64,000 nt of DNA, from the NCBI RefSeq assembly GCF_003675875.1, contig NZ_ML014752.1, positions 192,468 to 256,467 on the forward strand. Direction: 5' to 3'. The notes beneath the pieces were generated by a model, which saw only the letters and a program-made list of their open reading frames with translations, was not told the origin of the DNA and did no database searches. This stretch comes from Halostella limicola. GTDB taxonomy: Archaea > Halobacteriota > Halobacteria > Halobacteriales > Natronoarchaeaceae. The position numbers and the translations under genes are program-made. Position 1 is the stretch's first letter; every line of letters starts with the position of its first letter. Shown here piece by piece: positions 36,012-44,710 of this stretch.

Positions 36012-36743
36012 TCAGGGCTCACGGACGCCGTGATCCAGCGTGCCGACGCCCTCGATCTCCACCTCGACGCGGTCGCCGTCCTCGACGGGGCCGACGCCCT
36101 CCGGCGTGCCGGTGGCGATAACGTCGCCCGGCTCCAGCGTCATGTACGTCGTGATCTCGGCGATCAGTTCGGGGATCGAGAAGATGAGATGCTCGATCGA
36201 CGAGTCCTGGCGCGTCTCGCCGTTGACGCGCAGTTCGACGCTGGCGTCGTCGGGCACCTCGTCCGGCGTCGCGAGCACCGGCCCCATCGGCGCGGCGTTG
36301 TCGAACGCCTTCCCGCGGACCCAGTTCTGCTCCCGCCGCTGGTCGTCGCGGTTCGAGACGTCGTCGAAGCAGGTGTAGCCCGCGATGACGTCCTCCGCTT
36401 CCTCCTCGGCGACGTTCCGACACTGCTCGCCGACGACGACCGCTAGCTCAGCCTCGTGCTCGACGGTCTCTTTCCCCGCCGGCAGCGTGACGGTGTCGCC
36501 GTGGCCGGCGAGCGCGTTCGGCGGCTTCAGGAACAGCAGCGGGCGGTCCGGGACCTCCTCGTCGCGCTCTTCGGCGTGTTTCGCGTAGTTGCGGCCGATA
36601 CAGACGATCTTCGTCGGCTCGCTCGGCGGCAGGACGTCGACCTCGTCCCGGTCGTACGTTTGCCCGCCGAAGGCGACGCCGTCGTCGGTCCACTCGCCGG
36701 TCCGGACGGACCCGGCCGGGTCGCGGAATCGCACGCGTTTCAC
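36012..36743 (-). CDS. Fumarylacetoacetate hydrolase family enzyme
   Basis: A 243-residue FAH-family protein starting at GTG. TKIVCIGRNYAKHAEE and LFLKPPNALAGHGDTVTLP, then EHEAELAVVVGEQCRNVAEEEAEDVIAGYTCFDDVSNRD, are the family core; the metal-binding acidic residues lie in HEAELAVVVG and the FDDVSNRD segment. GDVIATGTPEGVGPVEDGD completes the site. Members hydrolyse C-C bonds in acylpyruvates and aromatic breakdown products, or act as oxaloacetate decarboxylases. The substrate cannot be told from sequence. Confidence 0.88.
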   Translation of the reverse strand: MKRVRFRDPAGSVRTGEWTDDGVAFGGQTYDRDEVDVLPPSEPTKIVCIGRNYAKHAEERDEEVPDRPLLFLKPPNALAGHGDTVTLPAGKETVEHEAELAVVVGEQCRNVAEEEAEDVIAGYTCFDDVSNRDDQRREQNWVRGKAFDNAAPMGPVLATPDEVPDDASVELRVNGETRQDSSIEHLIFSIPELIAEITTYMTLEPGDVIATGTPEGVGPVEDGDRVEVEIEGVGTLDHGVREP

Positions 36744-36850
36744 GGTCCCTCCGTCGAGCGACGGGGGCTAAGAGCTTGCGGTGGCCGCACCGTGTTTTCG
36801 CGCCCCCGGTGGAAAAAATATGGTCGGCGGCGGCGAAATCCGCGACCGTA

Positions 36851-39607
36851 ATGGACCGAGACAGTCCCCGCTCGCCGGCCGGCGGCGTCGGTCGGCGGCA
36901 GTTCCTCCGAGCGACCGCCGGCGTCGGCGCGCTCTCGCTGCTCCCGGCGACCGGCGCGCGTCGCTCCGATCGGATCGATCCGGCGATGACGCAGGGCGGC
37001 CCGACGACGACCCGGGCGTTCGAGTTCGTGTACGAGCGCGCGCGACCCGAGACGACGATACCGACGCTAATCGAACTCGACGACGAGGCGGCGCTGGACG
37101 CCGTCACCGAAGTCGACGCCGAGTTCAGGACCCTGACCGACGGCGCGGTCGCCGCGTACGCCGAACTGACCAGACAGCAGGTCGACGAGGTTCGGTCGGT
37201 CGACGGCGCCGCGACCCTGCGGTACGCCACGGGGTCGAACCCGTTCTGGATCCTCGGCGAGTACCCCGACGGCGTCTTCCCGTCGACGGACGACGCCGTC
37301 GACTTCATCGGCGTCGAGCAGGCCGCTGACGGCCTCGACCTGCTCGAACACCGGCACCCGGACCGCCTCCGCGTGCGGGCGCTCGGGCCGTCTCCCGGCG
37401 TCGCCGACGCCCTGGACGACGCGGTCCGGTCGCGGTCGGTCACGGTGGCTGAGCTGACGGCCGGCGTCCGGGACGAGGCCGCGCTCGCCGAGCGCGAGAC
37501 GATCGCGTTCGTCTGTTCGATCCACGGCGACGAGCGCTCGGGTGCCGAGGCGGCGCTGCGGCTGATCGAGGACGTCCTCGAAGACGACGATGAGACGGTC
37601 GCCCCGCTGCTCGACGACCTCGCGCTCCTGTTTCTCTTCCCCAACCCGGACGGGTGGGCGTCGCGGGCGCCGTGGGCCGAACTCCGCGGGAACCCGTCCC
37701 CGTACAGCACGTTCCGCCGGGCCACGGGCAGCGGCGTCGACCCCAACCGGCAGTACCCGACCGTCGGGTACGTCAACCCGCAGTACCACCCCGCGGAGCC
37801 GGACGGGACGGACCTCGCGGACGACGGCGACGGGACGGGTCTCGTCGCGGACGGCGTCGACCCGTCGACCGGGGCTCACGGGGGCGAGGCGGCACTGGGA
37901 GCGGACCCCGACGTGGGCGAGGAGTACCGAGAGACCGTGCCGGATTCGCTCGCCGTCGTCGAGGCGCTCCGGGGCTACGAGAGCGTCTCGTACCTGTTCG
38001 ACCTCCACGGGATGTACGCGTCCGAGGCGATGGTGAAGGGCCTCGTGATGAACGGCGAGCGACCGCCCGCGGAGGCCGCCGACCTGACGGCGCTGAACGA
38101 GGCGGTCGACGACGCCCTGACGGCGACGCTCGGGCCGCTGCTGGACGAGCACGCCGACGCTCTCGAACGTATTGCCGAGAACAGCGACGCGGGCGGTGCG
38201 AGCGTGCCCGAACGGGCCTACGAGTACGGCACCGTCGCCGACACCATCGGCTACACCACTTCCGGCGGGCTCGCGACCTGGGCGAGCCATCCGACGGAAC
38301 TGGGCGGGCTGGGCGCGACGGCGATGGCGTTCGAGATGGCGTTCGACAACAGCTTCGAGCGGACGCGCGAGGCCTATCCCGCGCTCCTCGACCTCCACGT
38401 CACCGGGTTCCTGGAGGTGATCGCGACGGCCGCCCGACACGCAGCCGACGGCGGGAGCGCCCAGAGCGTCGACGGCGGCGGCGCGACGACGGCCTACATC
38501 GAGGCCCCGTCGCTCGCCCGGCGGGCGGACGACCTCCCCTTCGGCACCGCGGACGCCGAGCCGGAGGCTCCGGCTACCGAACTGGTCGAGCGCGAGCGGA
38601 CCGTCCCGCTCGACCCCGACGGCGCGGCGACGACCTCGTTCGACCTGCCGGCCGACCTCCACTCGGTCTCCGTCAACGCCGCGCCCGCCGGCGCGACTGC
38701 CGCGGACGCCCGGCTCTACGGCCCCGATGGGACCCTCGCGCGAGCGTCGGCGGGCGGGGCCGGACTCGCGGGTGAGAACTGGGTACTCCCCGAGCCGGCC
38801 GGCGGCGAGTGGAGCCTGCAGATGTCGAACCGACGGTCGACGGTGCCCGGCGCGGTGACGGTCCGGCTCACCGGCGTCGTCGCCGACGGTCGCTCCCCCG
38901 ACCCGGAGAGCGCCCTCGGCTACCGCCAGCGTCCCTACGAGGTGTCGCCGCTCGCGTTCTTCGACGCGTACGCCGACGACCTGACGAACGGCGACGTCGC
39001 CTCGCTGGCCCGCGACGATATCCGGAACGGCGGGCTCGTCGACGGCGGCGACCCCGTCGCTGACTCGCTCGTCGTGAACCACGACGAGGGCGCCGACGAC
39101 GCCGAGTACGCGAGCGCGCTGGACGACTACGTCGCGGCCGGCGGCACGCTCGTCCTCACGGACGCCAGCGTGGGCCTCCTCGGCGCGCTGTCGGTCGCCG
39201 GCGCCGACGCGATCGCCCCCGATGACGTACAGGAGATAACGCGCCCCCTCGCGGCGGTCGAACGGGAGTCAGACGACCACCCGCTGCTCGCCGCGACCCG
39301 CCCCGTTCAGCGGGAACTGTGGCACTCTCCGACGCTCGGCTACCTCGTCCAGAGCCCCGTGCCGCTGTGGGGCGTCGACGCCGACGCGTTCGAGGCCGCC
39401 GGCGGCAGCGTCGCGGCCCGGAACGGTTCCGCGGCGACGATCGCCAGCCTGGGCGACGGGCGGGTCCAGGTCGTCGGCAGCCTCCTTCCCCCGGCGACCC
39501 AGGAGTACCTCCACCCGTTCGGGCTGGCCGACCACGCGGTGACCACCTTCGGACTGACAGTTCTCGCCAACGCCGTCGGCCACGAGGTGCCGTGGAGCGA
39601 CGCCTGA
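36851..39607 (+). CDS. Exported M14-family metallocarboxypeptidase, multi-domain
   Basis: A 918-residue protein with a Tat signal (GRRQFLRATAGVGALSLLPATGA). The peptidase domain (~residues 190-520) shows the zinc ligands His225 and Glu228 (IHGDE) and His386 (DLHGMY), the substrate-binding NR in VDPNRQYP, and the likely catalytic Glu495 in AFEMAFD. A beta-sandwich of PPC type follows (~600-690), then a ~200-residue Rossmann-like domain with AAGGTLVLTDASVGLLGALSV that resembles a glutamine-amidotransferase fold without a visible catalytic Cys. It should trim extracellular peptides. A TATA-like AAAAAATATG lies ~30 bases before the ATG. Confidence 0.87.
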   Translation: MDRDSPRSPAGGVGRRQFLRATAGVGALSLLPATGARRSDRIDPAMTQGGPTTTRAFEFVYERARPETTIPTLIELDDEAALDAVTEVDAEFRTLTDGAVAAYAELTRQQVDEVRSVDGAATLRYATGSNPFWILGEYPDGVFPSTDDAVDFIGVEQAADGLDLLEHRHPDRLRVRALGPSPGVADALDDAVRSRSVTVAELTAGVRDEAALAERETIAFVCSIHGDERSGAEAALRLIEDVLEDDDETVAPLLDDLALLFLFPNPDGWASRAPWAELRGNPSPYSTFRRATGSGVDPNRQYPTVGYVNPQYHPAEPDGTDLADDGDGTGLVADGVDPSTGAHGGEAALGADPDVGEEYRETVPDSLAVVEALRGYESVSYLFDLHGMYASEAMVKGLVMNGERPPAEAADLTALNEAVDDALTATLGPLLDEHADALERIAENSDAGGASVPERAYEYGTVADTIGYTTSGGLATWASHPTELGGLGATAMAFEMAFDNSFERTREAYPALLDLHVTGFLEVIATAARHAADGGSAQSVDGGGATTAYIEAPSLARRADDLPFGTADAEPEAPATELVERERTVPLDPDGAATTSFDLPADLHSVSVNAAPAGATAADARLYGPDGTLARASAGGAGLAGENWVLPEPAGGEWSLQMSNRRSTVPGAVTVRLTGVVADGRSPDPESALGYRQRPYEVSPLAFFDAYADDLTNGDVASLARDDIRNGGLVDGGDPVADSLVVNHDEGADDAEYASALDDYVAAGGTLVLTDASVGLLGALSVAGADAIAPDDVQEITRPLAAVERESDDHPLLAATRPVQRELWHSPTLGYLVQSPVPLWGVDADAFEAAGGSVAARNGSAATIASLGDGRVQVVGSLLPPATQEYLHPFGLADHAVTTFGLTVLANAVGHEVPWSDA

Positions 39608-39692
39608 GCCCTCGGTATCGTCCACCAAATCGCCCGAGGCGGCGACTTCGGAACGGAAGCGTTAAGTTACTTAGCCCGGAATCACCGAATGC

Positions 39693-39767
39693 GCTCCGTT
39701 GGTGTAGTCCGGCCAATCATTTCGGCCTTTCGAGCCGATGACCTGGGTTCAAATCCCAGACGGAGCA
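39693..39767 (+). tRNA. tRNA-Glu (anticodon TTC)
   Basis: A complete 75-base cloverleaf. Acceptor GCTCCGT pairs with ACGGAGC, discriminator A at 39767; the anticodon stem TCGGC/GCCGA holds loop CTTTCGA, so the anticodon is TTC. The T arm is CTGGG-TTCAAAT-CCCAG. A TATA-like TTAAGTTACTTA lies ~25 bases upstream. The CCA end is not encoded. It stands alone between the M14 gene and a small Cys-rich protein gene. No integrated element is visible at its 3' end. Confidence 0.95.
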
Positions 39768-39841
39768 TCTCTGTCGATGCAACCTGCGAGCGACGCGTAC
39801 GGCGCAAGCGACGACTACGATAAAGGACGCCGACCGCGACC

Positions 39842-40213
39842 CTACCGATCCTCCGCCATCTCGCTGTATCGCTCCGCCTGCGCGTCCATCTGGCACTGGA
39901 CGCAGGGCTCCTCGTCCGTGCAGCCGGGGTTCTGGTACGGGCACTGGTGAACCGGCTCGGACGACGCCGACAGCCGGCGCTTCTGCGTGCGCCACTCCGC
40001 CGCCCAGTCGTCGATGTCGCCGTTTCGGTCGGAGCTGTACACGACCGTGTCGTCGCGGGTGACGATCTTCTCGCAGACGGTGTCGGACGAGCGGGCGGCC
40101 CTGACGGCCTCGATCGCCTCCGGGATCGACCCCACCGTCTCGGTCTCGCGGGAGGTCTCGTACAGCTTCACGACGGTGATACCGCCGTCCTCCCGCAGCG
40201 CCGGTTCGGTCAT
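39842..40213 (-). CDS. Small haloarchaeal protein with C-terminal Cys cluster
   Basis: A 123-residue protein. The N-terminal part (GITVVKLYETSRETETVGSIPEAIEAVRAARSSDTVCEKIVTRDDTVVYSSDRNGDIDDWAAEW) is an alpha/beta fold. The C-terminus has CPYQNPGC...EEPCVQC, a likely zinc or Fe-S site of four Cys. No export signal. Function unknown. Confidence 0.7.
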   Translation of the reverse strand: MTEPALREDGGITVVKLYETSRETETVGSIPEAIEAVRAARSSDTVCEKIVTRDDTVVYSSDRNGDIDDWAAEWRTQKRRLSASSEPVHQCPYQNPGCTDEEPCVQCQMDAQAERYSEMAEDR

Positions 40214-40382
40214 TGCGGTACCGACTCGGCAGGGCGAGCAAAAAGGTACTGGTCGTAGGAGCGGGGACGGAGCGACGCGCCGCGGGCTGGCGGCGGCGGA
40301 CGAAAACGGTTCGCTGGCAGTTCGGGCGTGGGGACTCGTGTCGAGAGAAAGTAAGCGAAAAGCCGGTGGCAGCCGCCGAGCG

Positions 40383-40574
40383 TTATTCCTCTTCTTCGGT
40401 CTCCTGGCTCTCTTTGATGTCTTCGAGGTGGTCGAGAAGGTCGTCGGTCGAGCCCGTTTCGAACTCCACTTCCCCTTCGTGAGTGTTCTGATGAACGTCG
40501 ACGCCTTCCTCTTCGGAGTCTGTGTTTACTTCCTGTTGCTGTTGCTCGGACTCATCGTAGCTACCAAAACCCAT
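40383..40574 (-). CDS. DUF5786 family small acidic protein
   Basis: A 63-residue protein with MGFGSYDESEQQQQEV at the start, an Asp/Glu-rich middle and a helical DDLLDHLEDIKESQ end. This fits DUF5786, a small haloarchaeal family of unknown function. Mostly disordered; no Cys or membrane span. The TATA-like region upstream includes GTGTTTACC on the minus strand. Divergent from the AI-2E-type transporter gene. Confidence 0.85.
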   Translation of the reverse strand: MGFGSYDESEQQQQEVNTDSEEEGVDVHQNTHEGEVEFETGSTDDLLDHLEDIKESQETEEEE

Positions 40575-40718
40575 GTTGTAGAAGAGTCGGTAAACACACT
40601 TAGTCTCTTCGCCCGTCTCAGTTCGGCGACGCGTCCGGGGAGCGCGGTCCGAACGTCGACGGGAATACGGGGGGCGGTGGCCCAACCGTTTCACCGGGGA
40701 CGTAGTACGTACGGACCG

Positions 40719-41897
40719 ATGGGAGACTTCAGACCGCAGGTCGACCGCGCACGTCTCGGATGGTGGCTGTTCGTCCTCGCGCTCGCCGCCGCCGCGGCGT
40801 TCATCGCCTACTCGTTCGTCGGGCTGATCGCGCTGGGCGTCTTCGGCTACTACGCCACGCGGCCGGTCTATCAGCGGCTCAAAGCGGTCATCGACAGGGA
40901 CGGCCTCGCGGCGTGGCTGACGCTCCTGCTGGTGCTCGGTCCGATCCTGATCATGCTCGGGTACGCCGGTGTCCGGACGTTCCAGCAGGCGCAGGCCTGG
41001 TTCGGGTCGCCGGAGCAGGTCCCGCTGCTGGGCGCACAGTTGCAGTCGATGGCGGGGTACGAGCGCGAGACGCTGCTCGCGGCCGTCGAAAACCCCAGCG
41101 AAATCCTGCAGAACCCGCGCGAGACGGTCCCTCGGATCCTCAGGGCGGGGCGACAGGTGTTCTCCGCCGTCTTCGGAACCCTGCTGCTGCTGTCGCTCTC
41201 GGTGACGCTCTCCTTTTTCCTCCTGAAGAACGACGACGCGCTCTCCGACGGCCTGCGGGACCTGTTCGGCGGGGCCGACAGCACGGCGTACGCGTACGCC
41301 GCGGCCGTCGACAAGGACCTCGAATCCGTCTTCTTCGGGAACTTCCTGTTCGTCCTCTCCATGTCGGTCGTCGCGACTGCCGCCTACTGGGGAACGAACG
41401 TGCTTTCGCCGTCGGGGCTTCGCGTCCCCATGGTCTTCGTCCTCGGCTTTCTGACCGGCGTCGCCAGCCTGATCCCGATCGTGGTGGGGAAGGTGATCTA
41501 CCTGCCGGTCGTCGCGTATCTCGGACTGCAGGCGGTGCAGGGGGGCGGCGACCACCTGCCGTTCGTCGGCGGCGCGCTCGCGGTGTACGTCCTCGTCCTC
41601 GACCTGCTGCCGCAGACGTTCCTGCAGCCGTACATCACGGGCCGCCAGCTCGACGTGTTGGTGCTGATGTTCGCCTACCTCCTCGGCCCCATCCTGTTCG
41701 GCTGGTACGGCTTCTTCTTCCTCCCGATACTGTTCGTCCTGATGCTGGAGGCGGTGCGGATCGTCCTCCCCGAACTCGTTCACGGCGAGCCGGTCAGGCC
41801 CGACCTGGAGATGGGGGAGTCCGTCGGCTCCGACCCCGACGCGGCGAGCGACGAGGCCTACGACGGCGAAGGCGACGGTTCGGAGGACGAGAGCTGA
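40719..41897 (+). CDS. AI-2E (PerM) family transporter
   Basis: A 392-residue membrane protein with about eight helices. The first helices (LGWWLFVLALAAAAAFIAYSFVGLIALGVFGYYATRPVYQRL), the long extramembrane region (~85-150) and the C-terminal VPMVFVLGFLTGVASLIPIVVGKVIYLPVV, then FLQPYITGRQLDVLVLMFAYLLGPILFGWYGFFFLPILFVL, are typical of the AI-2E/PerM family, some members of which are Na+/H+ antiporters in halophiles. An acidic tail ends the protein. Substrate unknown. Confidence 0.88.
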   Translation: MGDFRPQVDRARLGWWLFVLALAAAAAFIAYSFVGLIALGVFGYYATRPVYQRLKAVIDRDGLAAWLTLLLVLGPILIMLGYAGVRTFQQAQAWFGSPEQVPLLGAQLQSMAGYERETLLAAVENPSEILQNPRETVPRILRAGRQVFSAVFGTLLLLSLSVTLSFFLLKNDDALSDGLRDLFGGADSTAYAYAAAVDKDLESVFFGNFLFVLSMSVVATAAYWGTNVLSPSGLRVPMVFVLGFLTGVASLIPIVVGKVIYLPVVAYLGLQAVQGGGDHLPFVGGALAVYVLVLDLLPQTFLQPYITGRQLDVLVLMFAYLLGPILFGWYGFFFLPILFVLMLEAVRIVLPELVHGEPVRPDLEMGESVGSDPDAASDEAYDGEGDGSEDES

Positions 41898-41997
41898 CCT
41901 CGGGCGGGCCGCGGTCACCGGCCGTCGAACTGTCCCGCGCACCCGCGGCGGTCCGGGAGCGGGGCAGGATTTAGTGGCTCGACCCGGAAGGACGATC

Positions 41998-42783
41998 ATG
42001 GACGGGAGCGACGCGGTCGGACGTTCGGGCGGGGACGAGCGGACCGTCACGCTCTCGACGGGCGACGAGGTCGAGCTTCCGCTCTTCGTGGAGTTCTCGA
42101 TGGCCGGCGCCCTGTTTCCGGCGTCGTACGAGCGCCTGCGAGCGCGACTGCCGTCGGACCGGCTCTCGCCGATCCGGATCGCGCCGCGGACCGGCGTGGT
42201 GGCGTTCGCGGCGATCGAGTACCGCCGGACCGACGTGGGTCCCTACGAGGAGTTCGGCGTGATCGTCCCGGTGGCCGAAGCTGGGGAGCACGAACGGACC
42301 GGTACCGATGGAACGGCACTCAGCGGTGCGCTCTCCCGACTGGTCGACCGCTCGATCGGCGGGTACGTGTCGTACCTGCCCGTGACGACGGCGGCGTCGG
42401 TCGCGCTCGGCAGGGAGATCTGGGGGTACCCGAAGGAGGTCGCCGACGTGGAGATCCGGGCGGTCGACGGCGGCCGACGCACGACCGTGTCGGAGGGCGG
42501 CGAGCGGATCCTCTCGCTCGAAGTCGGCGCGGCGTCCGGCCGCGAGCGGAGCGCGACGCTGCACAGTTACTCGGCGCTCGACGGAGACCTCGTGCGGACC
42601 CGGGCTGACCTCTCCGGGCCCCTCGCGGTCCGGCCGCTCAGCCAGCAAGCGTCGGTGACGCTCGGCGAGCACGAGCGCGCCGACCACCTCCGGGACCTCC
42701 GTCTGCGGCGCTGGTCGGTCGGCCGGCTGTACGGGGACGACCTGTCGGCGCAGTTCTACCCCGGCGAGCGCCGGCCGCTCTGA
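41998..42783 (+). CDS. Acetoacetate decarboxylase family protein
   Basis: A 261-residue member of the ADC fold. The Schiff-base lysine motif appears in LGREIWGYPKEVADVEI (Lys after GYP), with FGVIVPV and SYLPVTTAASV strands before it. Acetoacetate decarboxylases use this Lys; the wider family contains hydratases and aldolases on secondary metabolites. The C-terminal half (RPLSQQASVTLGEHERADHLRDLRL) closes the beta cone. TATA-like GGATTTAG lies ~27 bases before the ATG. Convergent with the F420-dependent oxidoreductase gene. Confidence 0.8.
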   Translation: MDGSDAVGRSGGDERTVTLSTGDEVELPLFVEFSMAGALFPASYERLRARLPSDRLSPIRIAPRTGVVAFAAIEYRRTDVGPYEEFGVIVPVAEAGEHERTGTDGTALSGALSRLVDRSIGGYVSYLPVTTAASVALGREIWGYPKEVADVEIRAVDGGRRTTVSEGGERILSLEVGAASGRERSATLHSYSALDGDLVRTRADLSGPLAVRPLSQQASVTLGEHERADHLRDLRLRRWSVGRLYGDDLSAQFYPGERRPL

Positions 42784-42787
42784 GCGG

Positions 42788-43741
42788 TCAGAACGAGGGC
42801 ATCACGTCCTCGGCGTAGAACTCGAGGAACCCCTCCACGTCGGGGGCGACCTGGTGGAGCGTGACGCGCTCGAAGCCGGCGTCGACGAACTCCTCGACGT
42901 TCTCGACGTGAGTGTCCGGGTCGGGGTCGGTCGGGGTGCTCCCCTCGCGGATGTCCTCGGGCTCGATCATCTCGCAGGCCTGCTCGAAGTGCTTCGGCGT
43001 CGCCAGTTCGGTGTTGAGATCGCCCGTCAGCGCCGTGGTCGGCCAGCGCTCGTAGGCGGCCTCGACGGCCTCGTCCTCCGTCTCGGCATAGGAGACGGTC
43101 ATCTGGGCGTACCGGGGCCCGTCGCCGCCCGCGTCCTCGTAGGTCTCGACGACCTCCTCCTGCGGACCGACGGTGACGAGTCCGTCGCCGATCTCTGCAG
43201 CGGACTCAGCCGACTTCGGGCCGTACGCCGAGACGGGGATGTCCGGGGTCTCGTCGGGCAGGGTGTACACCCGGGCGTTCTCGACGTCGTAGTGCTTCCC
43301 GTGGTGGCTGACGTTCTCGCCCGTCCAGAGCTTCCGGATCACCTCGACGGCCTCCTCCAGCATCTCCAGGCGGACCTCGTGCTCGGCCCAGTGGTCGCCG
43401 AGGACGTGCTCGTTCAGGTTCTCGCCGGTGCCGACGCCGAGCGAGAACTCGCCGGGGAGCATCGTCGCCGCCGTCGCCGCCGCCTGCGCGACGATCGCCG
43501 GGTGGATGCGCATGATCGGCGCGGTGACGCCCGTCGCGATCGGGATGTCGTCTATCTCCTGCGCGACGCCGCCCAGCGTCCCCCAGACGAACGGGCTCTC
43601 GCCCTGCGCGCTGATCCAGGGGTGGAAGTGGTCCGAGATCGTCAGGTAGTCGAAGCCGAGTTCCTCGGCGCGGCCGGCGTACTCGACCAGTTCGTTCGGC
43701 CCGTGCAGTTCGCTCGACAGTGCGAATCCGAATTCAGGCAT
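42788..43741 (-). CDS. F420-dependent LLM-class oxidoreductase
   Basis: A 317-residue TIM-barrel flavin/F420 protein. GFALSSELHGPNELVEYAGRAEELGFDYLTISDHFHPWISAQGESPFVWGTLGG is the luciferase-like start with the DHFHPW active-site loop of F420-dependent glucose-6-phosphate dehydrogenase-type enzymes; MLPGEFSLGVGTGENLNEHVLGDHW is the cofactor segment. Haloarchaea make F420 and carry several such enzymes. The substrate is unknown. Confidence 0.88.
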   Translation of the reverse strand: MPEFGFALSSELHGPNELVEYAGRAEELGFDYLTISDHFHPWISAQGESPFVWGTLGGVAQEIDDIPIATGVTAPIMRIHPAIVAQAAATAATMLPGEFSLGVGTGENLNEHVLGDHWAEHEVRLEMLEEAVEVIRKLWTGENVSHHGKHYDVENARVYTLPDETPDIPVSAYGPKSAESAAEIGDGLVTVGPQEEVVETYEDAGGDGPRYAQMTVSYAETEDEAVEAAYERWPTTALTGDLNTELATPKHFEQACEMIEPEDIREGSTPTDPDPDTHVENVEEFVDAGFERVTLHQVAPDVEGFLEFYAEDVMPSF

Positions 43742-43858
43742 AGGGTATCATCCGTCCGCCGTTCCACGCGGAGCGGGTTAAGCGGCAGTTGCGTCGTCGG
43801 TTATGAAAACGCCCGGACAGGCGAAACGCCCTCGGCGGACGCGCCCGTAGGAGTCGCC

Positions 43859-44194
43859 GTGACCGACGACAAGGACCCGAACGAGATGGGAGACGACGGA
43901 CCGGACGCGAGCGCGGACGCCGACGGGGACCCGGACTCCCTGATCGAGTCCCTGCACGCCGAACTGGCCGCGACCGCGGAGCTACCGATCGACCGGGACG
44001 CCGGCCGGTGGATCGGCGAGGCCGAGGCCGTCGCCGAGGACCTCGTCGGCGCGGCCGCGTCGGAGGCGGTCGTCGACAAGCGGGTCGGCCACGTCCGGGA
44101 CCTCCTCGCCGAGGTGGAGGACACCGGGAACGAGGAGGCCGACGAGCACGTCGACGAGGCCGAGCGGCTCACCGACCGGATCCTCGGCGAGTAG
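43859..44194 (+). CDS. Small acidic helical protein, function unknown
   Basis: A 111-residue acidic protein starting at GTG. After a disordered Asp-rich start, SLIESLHAELAATAELPIDRDAGRWIGEAEAVAEDLVGAAASEAVVDKRVGHVRDLLAEVEDTGNEEADEHVDEAERLTDRIL is a run of helices. It resembles haloarchaeal DUF proteins of unknown function. An in-frame ATG 27 bases on is an alternative start. Confidence 0.68.
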   Translation: MTDDKDPNEMGDDGPDASADADGDPDSLIESLHAELAATAELPIDRDAGRWIGEAEAVAEDLVGAAASEAVVDKRVGHVRDLLAEVEDTGNEEADEHVDEAERLTDRILGE

Positions 44195-44436
44195 CTTCCA
44201 ATCGACGTTCGGCGGCGGCATCGGCGTCCTCGCCGAGGTGGCGAGTTTCATGTACCCGGCGGTCCGTCCTCGGCGTGGCGGCGACGTTCGCGATCATGTC
44301 CTCCCTCTGAGTGACGGAGGACCTCGTTTGTACTGAAGACCCCCTGCCGCCGATACTCTCGTCACGTCGGCGTTCCTCCTACCTTCCGGCCTGATTACAC
44401 TCGCGTCTGACCGGACAGGAAACCTTCTTACGTGCT

Positions 44437-44453
44437 GTGCCAATAGTTGGCAC
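44437..44453. promoter_or_regulatory. Perfect dyad GTGCCAA-TAG-TTGGCAC
   Basis: A 17-base palindrome between a TATA-like TTCTTA (~44425-44430) and the micro zinc-ribbon gene starting at 44477, i.e. across the likely transcription start. The position fits a repressor operator; the binding protein is unknown. Confidence 0.55.
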
Positions 44454-44476
44454 GCGCAGCGGAGGGGGAAGCAAGC

Positions 44477-44614
44477 ATGGAATGCGAGAACTGCCATCAG
44501 GTGAGCGACTGGATCGGCGACGACAGCCAATGGGCCCCCGTCAATTCCGGGGCGACGGTCGTCCGGGGCCTCTACGAGTGCGAGAACTGCGGACACAGGC
44601 AACGCGTTCAGTGA
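44477..44614 (+). CDS. 45-residue zinc-ribbon micro-protein
   Basis: ATG to TGA gives MECENCHQVSDW...LYECENCGHRQRVQ with two CENC motifs (Cys3/Cys6 and Cys35/Cys38), a compact rubredoxin-like zinc ribbon. The spacing, acidic composition and clean stop support coding, and a purine-rich GGAGGGGG lies ~10 bases upstream. Haloarchaea encode many such small zinc-finger proteins; the role here is unknown, possibly nucleic-acid or protein binding. The perfect dyad before it implies regulated expression. Confidence 0.7.
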   Translation: MECENCHQVSDWIGDDSQWAPVNSGATVVRGLYECENCGHRQRVQ

Positions 44615-44710
44615 GCGCGGCGCGGCGGGGGCGATCCTGTTCTTTGGTATCACGGCTCGGCGGTCCGAACCGTCGGGATTTAAGCGGCGGCGGGAACGCT
44701 GTTTTGGTGT

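Noticed and set aside
39693..39842. tRNA-Glu as an attachment site for an integrated element
   Set aside because: No repeated tRNA 3' end and no integrase nearby; the only recombinase is 30 kb away.
39738..39950. Open frame starting inside tRNA-Glu
   Set aside because: Overlaps a complete tRNA and the antisense of a better supported gene.
44195..44476. Possible extra small gene between the acidic helical protein and the zinc-ribbon micro-protein
   Set aside because: No open frame with haloarchaeal composition; only the promoter and dyad are supported.
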